NCBI GenBank assembly: GCA_949358305.1
Contig: OX442321.1
Location: 5,171,605-5,235,604, forward strand
From: Strigamia acuminata
Lineage: Eukaryota > Arthropoda > Chilopoda > Geophilomorpha > Linotaeniidae
Reading direction: 5' to 3'
Length of the DNA stretch: 64,000 nt
The notes under the pieces are model-generated. The model made no database searches and was not told the origin of the DNA. It saw only the letters and a list, made by a program, of their open reading frames with translations. Positions within the stretch are counted from its first letter, which is position 1. Each line of letters starts with the position of its first letter. Shown here piece by piece: positions 1 through 23,120 of this stretch. Position numbers and translations under genes: made by a program.

Positions 1-288
1 TCAAAAGTGTCATTCAAACCGTCGTTGGGTTCTTTGTGTTTGGCGGCGTCACCGTCCACCCATTAAACATCCTAGGTACAAAGTTCCGTCTAAAATTCGT
101 CAATTAAAAAAACACTTTTCGTTAATTTAGGAATAATACTTAATACGGGGGGCACCGTTATGTATTCCGTAGAAACATATCGCGAAAAACCAAACAAAAT
201 GCAAACCATTCGTCGAATTTGATATTTAAATAATTTACAAATTTAATTTCACAGCAAATCTCGTAAATAAACGATCGTAAATTTCGTT

Positions 289-3190
289 TCACAACTGAGT
301 ATTGACCGAATCCGGATTCCTCTTCTTCTCTTCCGGTTCTCGGCTGAGTAATCTCGGACCGCACAAAACGATTAAAGCTGCACCAATGGGCGCAGTGATC
401 ATTATTGCAAGGACCGCAAAGGCGAGTATCTATTTCATAAAAGTAAAAATCATTTCCAACATCAATCTCATTATTTTTTTAAAAGCAAATACTTGATTTC
501 CCAACTTAATTTCCGTCGAATTATCCTCGTGGCCCTTTGTCCTGGCGTAATCTAGAGCAACGGGTCCGATGGCCGCCTAAATAAAGCCAAAATTCACTCA
601 AAATCCAATCAATTACGTGGAATAAATCATCCAAACTTGAACGGTTGCTTTTGGCAGCCACGCCAGAGCCACGAAAAGCCTTTCTTTCCAGTTAAAACCT
701 GCTCCTAAAACGGAGAGATACGAAACGAGGATACGAACCGTCAAACCACACGCTAAAGTGGCAACTACATAACCTAAAAATATACAAATAAAAATTTAAA
801 TTTTTTATTCTATGTAAAATTGAGGAATTAAATTGTTTACCAATAAGATTCGCATCCAATGAATCGATTGATATTTCCGCCCCAATAAGAGCAAATAGAA
901 ATGGTTGAGAAACGAACCACAAAAACGCGAATATATATTTAATAGAATCCTAAAAAAATAAAAATAAATTATTAAATAAAAAATATTAAAAATTATTTTA
1001 ATGCATTTATCGATTTACTAAACAACTTTCGTCTTCCTCTCGCCATCGAATGGCGGCAACAAACGCTAGAATCAAACACGCGAGCGGTCCGGACCCGGCG
1101 AAATCGAACACCCGACTTCCTAGCACCACAAACACGCCGGTTATTAACACCAAACTCGACCGTAAAGCGACTGCGTGTGGCTACAAATTTTTAATAACAA
1201 AAATTAAAAAGATTAACAACAAATATTTAAAAATTGGTCATTTTAATTAACGTTTGATTTGTCGGGTAAAAACCACAAGAGAAGTCCAACGACGCAACCG
1301 TAGACGACTCCGACTACTACCTCGATTGGTCCTTGAAGAATTGTCATCGTCAAATTCCCTGCAAATTAAATTAAATTAAATTAATAAAAATAAAAACAAT
1401 ACTTTTGTTTAGAATTCTTTTGAATTTGATTTCACCGGTAGAAAAGGTGATTGCCAACACCACACCGAAGCCACCGATGGCCAAAACGTCATCGATGCTT
1501 GCAGAGGCAATTACCAGAGTCGGGATTCCTTTGGCCGTGCCGTATTTACGCTCGTTTAAAGAAAGCAAACATGGAACAACAACCGCCGGGGAAACTGCAG
1601 CCAACACGAAGCTAAATAAACAAATTAAAATTAAATAAAAATAAAAAATTTTAAAAAAAAAATTTAAAAAAATCCGTAAAGTTCCGAATAAACCCAAGGC
1701 GTCTATTTGAACCGCGCGATTGTACAAAAACTGTTGATTTTTCAACAAATCGGCGATTTTTACAACAAAATCACAAAATCAGCGATTTTTACAACAAAAT
1801 CAGCAATTTTTACAAGAAAATCAGCGATTTTTACAAGAAAATCAGCGATTTTTACAAGAAAATCAGCGATTTTTACAAGAAAATCAGCGATTTTTACAAG
1901 AAAATCAGCGATTTTTACAAGAAAATCAGCGATTTTTACAAGAAAATCAGCAAAATTTATAACAAAATCGGTGATTTTTACATCAAAACTTGTAATTTTT
2001 GTGACCCCGGTGCTCAAATGAACCCAGGCCACAATTCGGAGCTTTACGGTACCTTCAAATATTTACCCCAACATCAATCCCCACAGCCAAGGGAACCCCA
2101 AAACCAAATGCGAAACCACCATCACGGTAACAGCTTCGCTCAGACACGGTGAAAACGCCAATCGAACACAAACACAACTCAACCTCTTCAACGCCCGTGG
2201 ATCCAACCCGAGCCCGGCACGGATTAAAATCACCACCAAAGCCACACCTCTATCACAAAAAAAAACAAAATCAAAAACCCCTTCAACACAAAATCCAAAA
2301 TAAATCAAATAACCGAATAGTTGTTGACCATTTTGGATCAATATCTTCCGCTAACTCAACACCGGGCACGTTTTTCAACGCAAATCCTGCGACTAACATC
2401 CCTAAACGTAACAAAAAACACAAATTACACAACAAAAAAACCCAAATAAAACACACAATTCCACACCTAACAAACCAGGTAATTTACACAACTCGACAAC
2501 AAAACCCAAAACGGCGGCAACATTCCACAAAACAAATAAACCGAATAAATTTCCACCCGGTTCCGCACTCGTGCCCGCAATCGACCACATAACACTCCAT
2601 AAACCGACTAACAACATCACAAGCACTAAAATCCGCGCCAAGGGGCCGGCGGGCGGACATAGTAAAGTGTATTTTAATTTTTCCATCACGGTCACCGGAA
2701 GTGGATCTTCCTCGTGCCTCAAACACGGCTTGAATATTTTTTTCACAAAAGCCGAGCATTTGTCCGTCATCCAGAAATCGTGTTGTTGTTTCGCTATTAA
2801 ATCGTCGTCTTCCGTCGGCGCCGTCGTGTTATCTACGAAGAGCAAAAGTCCATTGAAACGGATTTGTTTATTTTTATTTTTATTTTTATGATGTGTTTAC
2901 TTTTTGTTTTATCTTCGCTCGTGTGGTTTGCGGGATCTTCATTTAACCAGTCGTTGTTGTGTATTGAGCTAGGAATAAATTGTGTGTTGATTATTTTTTA
3001 TTTTATTTATTTTAAAATTTTATTTTTATCACTTTCTGTGGAAACCGGAATCGGCAAAATCGCCCGCTTGCAGGGTCCGTTTAGTTAATTCATCGAGGCT
3101 GCTGTTTGACGATCGTGGCGAATTCTTTTCATGAAACGAACCGTTGATATCGTTTTGTTTATTATCGACAATTGGTTCCGATGTCGCCAT
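289..3190 (-). CDS. SLC9B: NHA-type Na+/H+ antiporter, SLC9B family
   Basis: A multi-pass membrane cation/proton antiporter of the NHA (SLC9B1/SLC9B2) type. Coding exons: 3046-3190, 2467-2832, 2314-2401, 2067-2249, 1436-1611, 1252-1358, 1019-1180, 841-949, 637-773, 493-576 and 289-429, summing to 1698 nt (565 aa), close to the family's usual length. Family marks seen: the N-terminal stretch with CPPAGPLARIL and PGGNLFGLFVLW, the motif AVSPAVVVPCLLSLNE, and the ion-binding double aspartate in IASASIDDVLAIGGFG (exon 5). The C-terminal end resembles the family motif (LAIMITAPIGAALIVL). All internal junctions are GT-AG and in phase. The weakest is exon 1 to 2: only the poor donor after 3046 keeps frame, whereas the stronger-looking donor a few bases on does not. 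The start is the first ATG facing the shared promoter. The symbol is given at family level; I cannot separate Nha1 from Nha2. Confidence 0.92.
1743..1990. repeat. Intronic 21-bp minisatellite in the SLC9B gene
   Basis: About eleven tandem copies of a 21-bp unit of the form tcagcgatttttacaagaaaa lie in the intron between antiporter exons 4 and 5 (1612-2066). The inner copies are nearly identical and the edge copies are degenerate, the usual pattern for replication slippage or unequal exchange. Open frames run through it on both strands only because 21 is divisible by three. Confidence 0.95.
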
Positions 3191-3533
3191 TAAATCAGAC
3201 GCGATTAGATGAGATTAAATTGGACGAAATCACCACTTCCGGATCATTGCTAGCGAGCACCGGCGAGCTCGAGCACGATTGAGCTATAACACGTTCGTGC
3301 GCATGCGCGGCGCGGGAATTTTAAATTAACATCCGCTTTATTTAATAACAAACAATGGGCACGCGAGCACGTTTCACAACATTGTACGGATGCTGTTAGA
3401 ATTTTCGAAAACGTAACAGATCGTACTTGTCTCCTTTTTTTGCCATGGGAGGCAGGCCTATTTGTTCCAAAAGCCGACGGGCCTAAAAATTTCCATTAAA
3501 GATCATGTTTAAAATTGAGCGAATTTCTTCAAA
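3191..3533. promoter_or_regulatory. Divergent promoter between SLC9B and PRXL2A
   Basis: The 343 bp between the two start codons is locally GC-richer than its surroundings. It contains the palindrome TGCGCATGCGC at 3298-3308, the consensus for NRF-1/Erect wing. This is followed at once by GGCGCGGGAA (3309-3318), an E2F-type site on the opposite strand. Head-to-head spacing and a symmetric NRF-1 site argue for one bidirectional housekeeping promoter. Transcription starts are not determined. Confidence 0.7.
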
Positions 3534-4409
3534 ATGACATCGATACTTCCTACTTCACCCTGGGTCCGATTAGTGGCGGGAAGTTTGGCTAGTGCCGGTT
3601 TTGCCACGTACATTTGGAAGCGAAGAGTTCAAGTATTGGATTATGACGACTCCTGGATTCATTTCTTAGCCGAAGCTCCACTTCGTTCAACGAAAGATTC
3701 AAATAAGAAACCATTCAAGGTGCAAAAAAAAAACAATTCCAGTATAGTTGTGAAGGGAGTTGACGATTTTGTTGACGTTACAACTGTTCACAACTGTGCT
3801 GGAATCTGTCGATTTTTCTATTTCTTTCAGGCAGGCGCTTTGTGGGACGATAAAGCCGTTTTGATTTTGGCTTTGAGAAAACCGTGGTGCCCGAACCGAC
3901 ACGATGTGAGTGAAATCCAATTAATTGGTAACAAAATTAATCAATTTTGATTTTTTTTTGGTAGGCTGCGGCGAAGGTTTCCGCACTGGTTAAACCTGAG
4001 TTGGACAAACGAGGAATTGCATTGTACGCCGTGACCGGTGACACTTGGCTCGTCAGCGGCCTCCATCGCAATATGAAAGGCGATGTCTTCCTCGACGTCG
4101 AAGTAAATAAAAGCGTTTTACAATCGAATTTCATATTTAAAATTTAATTCTTTCCCAGCAACGATTTTTCCGACCCAGACAGCGAAATATATCCAGTATG
4201 AACAACGATTTGGAAGAGGAAAACGACAAACTCTTTGACGGTAAATGAAAAAATAATTAATAATAGGCCTAAATTGATTTTAAATTATGTTTTGAATAGG
4301 AATTTTTCTCGTGCGTTCGGGCAGCATCATCCACAATCAACAAGTGGAAGAACTACGTGGCGATATGAACATAAACGACATAATCCGCGTGATTTCGAAG
4401 CTGAAATAA
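3534..4409 (+). CDS. PRXL2A: Peroxiredoxin-like 2A (FAM213A) homolog
   Basis: A thioredoxin-fold redox protein of the PRXL2/FAM213 family. Exons: 3534-3719, 3831-3905, 3965-4102, 4159-4240 and 4300-4409, giving 591 nt (196 aa). An N-terminal hydrophobic segment (residues about 10-27) is followed by a basic stop, as in family members with an N-terminal membrane anchor. The core reads LWDDKAVLILALRKPWC, then RGIALYAVTGDTW, then GDVFLDVEQRFF, and ends with FLVRSGSIIHNQQVEELRGD, all alignable with the human family pattern. The redox motif is CPNR: the first Cys is present, but the second Cys of the vertebrate CxxC is replaced by Arg. ATG 3534 is the first in-frame start. A frame reading through intron 1 exists but would break homology. 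Converges on the KAT6 3' end. Confidence 0.9.
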
Positions 4410-4496
4410 AATGGCCGTGTTTTGTAAAGATTACAAAAATGTCTTGACTGTTAATGAACCCTTAAACGAAATTTGTAATCCTTTTTTCTCTACACA

Positions 4497-4502
4497 AATA
4501 AA
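4497..4502 (+). terminator. Poly(A) signal of PRXL2A
   Basis: AATAAA lies 88 nt after the stop codon of the plus-strand gene, inside an AT-rich tail. It is the first canonical hexamer downstream. Confidence 0.7.
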
Positions 4503-4509
4503 GATGAAA

Positions 4510-6464
4510 AAATGAGACACTGACAAAAATAGATTGAAAAAATGTAATTTTTCTTTTAATTGAATCAAGCAAATGTATTTACAGCAGTTTGAAACTTTTT
4601 TTTTTTCGTTTTTTTCGTTTTTTCCTGTGCAAATTTCTGTTCTTTTTCAAATTTCTTACAGAATATAATGAAATATTTATTTATATTTTATTTAAAATGC
4701 ACAGTTTAATTTTTTTTGTCATAAAATTCCCATCGAGTGAATATTTTATATTTTTTTTTTGTATATATCGATATTATTATTTTTTTTGTTTTTTCTTTTT
4801 TGTTGCTTTTAATCTCAAACTACACAAAAATAGACAACTGCTTGAAGTAGCCACATTAATTTCTTACAAGAGAAAATCAATTTTTTTTCCGAGGAACCTG
4901 TACACATTAGAAAAAACATTTTTTTTTTTATTTATTTTTTTTTTAAATTTTTTAAAATTTATTTGCAGCTAAATAAATTCCTACAAAACAAATTCCCTTC
5001 TGATGAAAAAATGAAAACAAAAAAACGAAAAAAAAAATGTCTGACATCCAAAAAATATTGAATTCAAACCTATATACTGGTATAATGCCTCTGTTCTTGC
5101 TAAATATATTTTATCAGCAAAAAATGAAACTTATTTACACGCCGAAGTCAAAAATCACTCCGGCTTTTGGCGTATATATATTTATCAACTAATTATTTAA
5201 ATTTTTTTTTTCCATTTATTTTTTGAATTAAAATTAAAATTAAAATTAAAACCCACTTTTTCTACAGGTGCCTACAAGTAAAATCGGGGATTTAAATCAG
5301 TGATGATTGTAACTATACACGTGTGAAAAGAAAAAATAATAATAATAATAATAATAAAAAAAAACAAATATATATATATTTATATATATATATCACTAGA
5401 CAGTTCCGAAAGCGTCGCTTTTGTCATCGATTTAACAACATTTTTGTATCTACCATTGAAAATCACTTTATACAATGCCCATATTCGATTAAAACAAAAT
5501 AATAAAATACTTTTCGAGCTTATAAATTCATTTCACCTTTTCCAAGCCCACATATTAATGATAAACAATTAAAAAAATTAAAAAAAAAAAAATATATCGA
5601 TCATATCGCACTTGCAATTAGAATAATAAAATTTGTACTACGCTGTGACCACTTGTAAAACGTGCCTTAATTCGACATAATATAAGTAAAAATATTACTA
5701 GGAACATAAATCTTTTATTTGTAAAAAAAAAAAAAAATTTCATGTAATATATAAAACAAATTATTACACAAAAAAAAAAGTTTTAAAACATGATTTACAT
5801 AAAAATAAATAATTACAACTTACTACATGCAAGTGCCCATGACAGATAATTTTTTCCCATTCATTTATTTATCCAATTATTAAAAAAATCTAAAAAACTT
5901 AAGAAATAAAAAAAAGTGACAATTCCATTGCATTCCTAACGCACAATTTCCTTTAAGTACTTTCCAATTCACAACGTAAAATGTCACCAAATTTCTGTTC
6001 CCGCGCAAGCAAAAACCACATTATTTTGGTATTACTGTAAAAACAAAACACAAAACACAAAAAAAGGAACTTTGTATATTTCGCCATTTCAATATTTGGT
6101 ATACAAAAACAAATAAACAAAAAATTTCAATCTTTCATGATCGCGATGAGAAAAAACGTGATTGCTTGCGCACAAACAAAAATAAACATAAACATAAATT
6201 ATTTCATAATTCATTACCATTAAAAAACACAAAAAAAAGCAAAATTGAGATTCGTCATGATTCGAATGGTGATAATAATAATAAGAAGACGACAACTTGT
6301 GCGAAGATGAGGGAGGGTTCGATCGAGGGGTAGATGAGGGATTGAAAAATGACATAAAATTTGATCACAAAATATTAAGTCCCACTGGAATCGGAAGCGG
6401 AGCCCGAGCCGCCCGAGCCCTGCGCGGGCCCGGGACCGGCCCACGGCCCGCCACGTCCATCTAG
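4510..6464 (-). other. Probable KAT6 3' UTR and convergent intergenic DNA
   Basis: No gene on either strand. The segment is strongly AT-rich and directly follows the KAT6 stop codon, so most of it is likely 3' UTR. On the minus strand it holds two Pumilio-type sites UGUAAAUA (4576-4583 and 5131-5138) and a short imperfect hairpin around 5139-5172. Several TTTATT stretches on plus could be poly(A) signals for the minus strand, the furthest near 4677. Long TA runs lie near 5370-5395. The exact 3' end is not visible. Confidence 0.5.
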
Positions 6465-18778
<12,314 letters not shown>

Positions 18779-18899
18779 GTTTGGTTGGTGGGGCGTTTGG
18801 TTGGTGCCATTTTTGGCGTTTTTGCCGCGGAAATGCGATTCACACCGTCCGTTGGCGGGTGCTCATGTCCCGAGAGCTTCCATGACGATCGACTCCCAC
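18779..18899 (-). other. KAT6 5' UTR part of the first coding exon
   Basis: A strong acceptor (pyrimidine-rich tract then tag, ending at 18900) precedes the coding ATG by 121 nt. An equally strong donor, CAG followed by gtaagc, sits at 19655/19654 on the same strand. This implies an upstream noncoding exon and a 755 bp intron. I infer the exon; no transcript evidence is available here. Confidence 0.6.
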
Positions 18900-19654
18900 C
18901 TATGGAGTGGAAATAAAATTAAATAATTAGAAATTTTGGTTTTTTAATTTTTTTAAATTAAATAAAAATGTTTGTTGATTGAATTTGATTTTTTTTCGTC
19001 GTTTTCGTTCATTTCAAAAAGAAAAAAAATTTAAAAACGCAAAAATTCGATTTTTTTTTCGATTTTTTCGTATTAAATTTTTTTTTTTAATTTTAAAAAT
19101 ATCTGGAATTTATTTTGGATATTTTAAATTAATAAATTTAATTTCGACGTGTAAAATTTGGAAATGCGAACGAAAAAAAAAAATCAAAACAAGAGGTAAA
19201 TGGCATTATTTCGCGCATTTTCGCACGAATTTCGGGCTTTGGATCGTCGTGGGTTGAAAAAACGTGCGAATGCAGCTCGTGTTATTTCTAGGCGAGCGAT
19301 TGACAGCCCAAACACAAGGTGACAACCTCCAAAGCGCGAAATTTCATGCAAAAATGACGAAATGTATGAAAGTGTCGAGCAAACCCAAACACGACTGCAC
19401 CCAACTCGTATCCGAACACGTCTGGACGACAAATCGGGCGCGAAACGGAGCAATTTCGTCCCGATCTTAACGGAACAGGACGTCAACGAGCTCCGTGCCG
19501 ATCAACCATTTTGTAAAAATGCAATTTGCGTTGTTAAGCTTGTCTCCAAAACAGCGTTCTTCATCCAACTCATCAAAATGGCGGACAAAGGCTTGACGAG
19601 TCGGGAGCGCACGTTTAAAGCGTAATTCCGCCTCGAAATCACCAACGAGCTTAC

Positions 19655-20015
19655 CTGGCACGAACTGGCAGTGTGCGACTGCCTTATTTTTATAAATGTC
19701 CGCTCGCAATTCGCGATGAATCACCGATTTTTACGTCTAAACAAGCAACAGCCGAGATCACCGACGAGGTCGGCTTTCCCTTAAACGCGGTCACGGCGAA
19801 AGATTAAAAAAAATAGTCCCTCTCCTCTCGTACCAATTTTGCGCTCTTTCGCTCATCCACGACGCTGGAATGGGCAGAAACGATAATCCGAGTTGTTTTC
19901 TTTCACATAAAATCACATTGAATGGTTGGAAACTCGTTCATTTTGCGAAACACACACTTTTATAACCCTAAGAGTTGACGGCAAAACTAACAAAAAGACT
20001 CAATCGCTTACAAAT
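19655..20015 (-). promoter_or_regulatory. KAT6 noncoding first exon and promoter region
   Basis: The noncoding first exon would end at 19655 and extend an unknown distance toward 20000. The segment is less AT-rich than its surroundings. It is bounded upstream by a short plus-strand ORF beginning at 20016, so the promoter may be divergent. No TATA box is placed convincingly. Confidence 0.45.
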
Positions 20016-20168
20016 ATGGCCGCACCACCAACAACAGCTGCCGTGCCTATTAGTTGGGAGAATTCAGACTTGGATCGGATAGAGCGGCGATGTTTGTTAT
20101 TTTTTCCCGCTTTTTGTTTGGGTTGGATTTCGGTTCTGTTGCGCGAAGGGGTGTGCGAGTTCGTCTAG
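20016..20168 (+). CDS. Short uncharacterised ORF divergent from KAT6
   Basis: A 50-codon ORF with a good initiation context (caaatATGGCC). It begins with MAAPPTTAAVPISWENSDLD, followed by RIERR and a hydrophobic stretch. Its base composition is coding-like compared with the flanks, and it sits head-to-head with KAT6. I do not recognise it. It could be the first coding exon of a gene whose other exons I failed to find, since a donor-like GGG followed by gtgtgc lies near its end. It could also be chance. Confidence 0.25.
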   Translation: MAAPPTTAAVPISWENSDLDRIERRCLLFFPAFCLGWISVLLREGVCEFV

Positions 20169-22900
20169 TTTTTTTATTCAATCTTTGTTGGATTTTTAAA
20201 AATTAGTCGAGTTTGAATTATTCGGTGTAAATCGGCCGTTTGGTCTGATTAAACCTTCCATTATCTTCCGCAAGCGCGGCTCAGTTACAAAGATAAATTG
20301 CTACATACAATTTCATTGGCTTATTTAGTTGAATGAGGAAATGTGATTGGCTGAGGAGCGAGGCTCATTCACTCCGAGCGGGCCCGAGTGACAATCAAAT
20401 AAAAGCCTCGTCCCTTCTCCCATGGAATCCCAACTGCGGAGTGAGATAATAAATAAATAAAAAACAACAACGAACAAATTAAAATTTAATAATAATAAAA
20501 ATAACATAGCCGCTGAATAAATAAAAATAAAACATTCAGACACGACATTGATTTCAGGGTTATCGTTCGACGTGGGAAGTCGAAACCGAAATAAACATCC
20601 AAACCACGTGGTTATTTGTAAAAAGAAAGTAGCTGATAAAACGACTGTTTTATGAGCCGACAATAAATAATGAATACTTAGAGAGCAAATAACACCTAAT
20701 CACAACATTCAAAGCCAGATTAAGCTGCAGATAATGGCTGCCATTGTTAAATAAACTGATAACACTCGCGCGCTGATACAACTCGTAATTTGGTCACTAA
20801 ATAAAACGCAAATAAAACGAAAACGACATTCACACCAAACAAACAAAAATAAAAAATAAATTGTTATTGTTTGATTATGTATCTATACGCAATCCAAATG
20901 CCAAAACAAATACGTTATTTATTTATTTATATTTATTTACTTCCTCCTTGTGTTCATCCGCCCACCTGGACGAGTCGCCTTGACACAAAATTAATCACAA
21001 AGAAAATGTTTGAGAAATAAATTAAACGCGTGTTTATTTTCACTGTATAAAATAATACTACACGAGTATAGTAATTCGCTAACTTTTTGACGTCATGAAT
21101 GGTTACCCTTTGATCGCCCCCCAACGGCTGAACGAGAAGATAAACGTCAAACACTTCCTGTTGCTTCTTCCCCCATTATAAGCAAGTGGGGGGCTTAAAT
21201 GCGAGCTTAAATGCCACTTTCCACTTCACTGAAACGAGGTTTCTTTTCCAATATCGATGCATGGAGGGGTGATATAATCCTTTTCAATTTCAAATGCCGT
21301 CATATTCAAAAAATCTTTTGTTAGAACACAAGTAGGGGGAGGCGGGGCGATGCTCAAACTGCCCTTATTAGCTTATATAGCGGGGGTAAATCAAGAGCAG
21401 ATGGTGTCTAACCTATCACAATTCCTCCCTCCCTTGTGCCCAAATGTGCACAAAAACATAAATAAATTAAGAAAATAAAAAATTTAAATAATAAAAATGA
21501 ATTAAAGATATTTATAACCGCACAAAATTCAAAACGTGTTCTTTATTCATCCAGAAAATAGTTCTAATTCGATTTTCTAATTATAAAATCATTTCTTACG
21601 TGTAATATCCAAACTATGTAATATAATCGTGCGATCTTTCGCATTTATTTAATTTTAATTTTAATGTTGATTTAAATTTAAATTTAAATAATCTAAAAAA
21701 AAAAAATCCTTTCTTTGTTTTAAGTGGCGTTCATTTTCAAGGTTCTAAGGTTTTTCACACCTCTTTTTTATACTCTCGCTTGGAAAAATGCCAACTCTCA
21801 TTAACCGCGAGTAAAAATTAAAATAAAAAAATAAAAACGTACCAAAAAACAAAAATAATTAAAAATAATTAAAAATAAAACCAGAAGCACTTCCTGTTTG
21901 TGAATATTGGGGTCACCTTTCGCCCTAGTCCCCCACCTAGACAGGAAGTGGGTGTAATTTCCCATCCAAAGATGGTTTCCTTATCAAACTCTTGTATTTC
22001 TTGCAGTCGCAGGTGACACCGAGTTGATTTAAACCCCACCTGCTGCTGAAAAACATCACATGATGTGAACTTCCCTTTGTCCACAAAACCGGCTCCAAAG
22101 AGCAGTATCCTACCACGCCCTCATTCCTTAACGTACTGTCTGAATCAGAAACCCGAGCCAGACAAGTGACATAGAATAAAAACGAGAGAAAAAGACACAT
22201 CTACTTGATTTACTGTTCTGGAAAAAATCACAAACCAAAAAGCCGAGTCTTTCTTGACACATCCACACGTTTTTAATCTTGAGACGAGATGACATCTCTG
22301 CTGCATCAGCAATAAATAAATCAGTCAATGGCGCGTCAACCTCCTTTATTGCCACGTCTTAGTTTAAAAAAAGAAAAAAGAAACGTGTTTCTATGGGTGT
22401 ATATGGTCGGGGGATCGGGTCCATTAACGTTTTAAGTAAAATGGGTGAACGGGTTTGAAAGAGGACGAGTTTTTCGAGCTATTTGTACTAAAGACACAAA
22501 TCGAATCCTGGTGTCTTGTTGAGGAAACTTGTGCTCGAGTAAATATTTGATTATTCACTAAAAATTTAAATTATGCAGAGATGAAAATCCATTTAGGACT
22601 TATAAATAAGTTATGTAGCACCGGCGGAGTTTTAAGAAATGTAGTAAACACGTAAATAAAACTAAAGTTGATGTTTTTGTGTGTGGGAGTCAATTGAATT
22701 AGTAGAGACGAAGCTGACCTTTAAGACGTCAATAAATTCAACGTTAAATTAAATATCAACACGATCCTGTCATAACAGAATTTAAAATACATTAAAATGT
22801 GATTAAACATAGTCGTCTGCTTGTTTTTTTTTTAATTTTATTTTGTTTTTTTCGCGTGTAACGGCGCACCTTTTACGGTTTTACGACTCAAGACGCATTC
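20169..22900. other. Intergenic region with clustered regulatory-type sites
   Basis: No protein-coding gene recognised. Notable short sites: the 12-bp palindrome AACCACGTGGTT (20602-20613); TGACGTCA (21088-21095); CACTTCCTGT at 21152-21161 and 21888-21897, and its exact reverse complement at 21941-21950; and inverted E-boxes GCAGGTG/CACCTGC at 22009-22015 and 22037-22043. The surrounding sequence is mixed-complexity rather than simple AT-rich. This is consistent with an enhancer domain but does not prove one. Confidence 0.4.
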
Positions 22901-22909
22901 CCGAACACG

Positions 22910-22948
22910 TATAAAATAGTCCTAAATTAAAGTGACATTCAGTCGGAC
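22910..22948 (+). promoter_or_regulatory. TATA box plus arthropod initiator (orphan core promoter)
   Basis: TATAAAAT starts at 22910 and TCAGT at 22939. If the A of TCAGT (22941) is +1, the TATA box begins at -31, the canonical spacing. CGGACGTG follows the initiator at once, an element seen downstream of strong arthropod initiators. No protein gene is recognised downstream. Confidence 0.6.
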
Positions 22949-23120
22949 GTGTGTGTTCGCAAGATGCCGCTTTTCAACGTCCCAAACTGCATTTAAAACA
23001 GTTTTTTTCAGTGTGTAAAGGGGTAATTGTGTGCCCTACATCTGAAGAGTTGTTAAGGGGCTTGAAGGAACCCTCTAAACTTGTAGCGTGACTTGAATTT
23101 CAATGAAATAAAAATAAAAA
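22941..23120 (+). ncRNA. Candidate short transcript downstream of the orphan promoter
   Basis: From the predicted start at 22941 the sequence stays of moderate complexity for about 160 nt. It then meets AATAAAAATAAA-type poly(A) signals from 23106. The only ATG close to the start (22964) opens a 10-codon frame that stops at once. This could be a short noncoding RNA, a decayed small gene or a first exon. The function is unknown and the boundaries are inferred from the core promoter and poly(A) motifs alone. Confidence 0.3.

Noticed and set aside
1707-2032. Repetitive ORFs on both strands (TRKSAIF and LVKIADF repeats)
   Set aside because: Artefact of the 21-bp minisatellite, whose period is divisible by three; it lies in an antiporter intron.
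3720-3950. Continuation of the PRXL2A frame through intron 1
   Set aside because: A good donor and acceptor remove it in phase, and only the spliced form matches the family.
19184-19724. Several 70-100 codon ORFs upstream of KAT6
   Set aside because: They overlap the inferred 5' UTR exon/intron on both strands, lack ATG starts in good context, and show no family resemblance.
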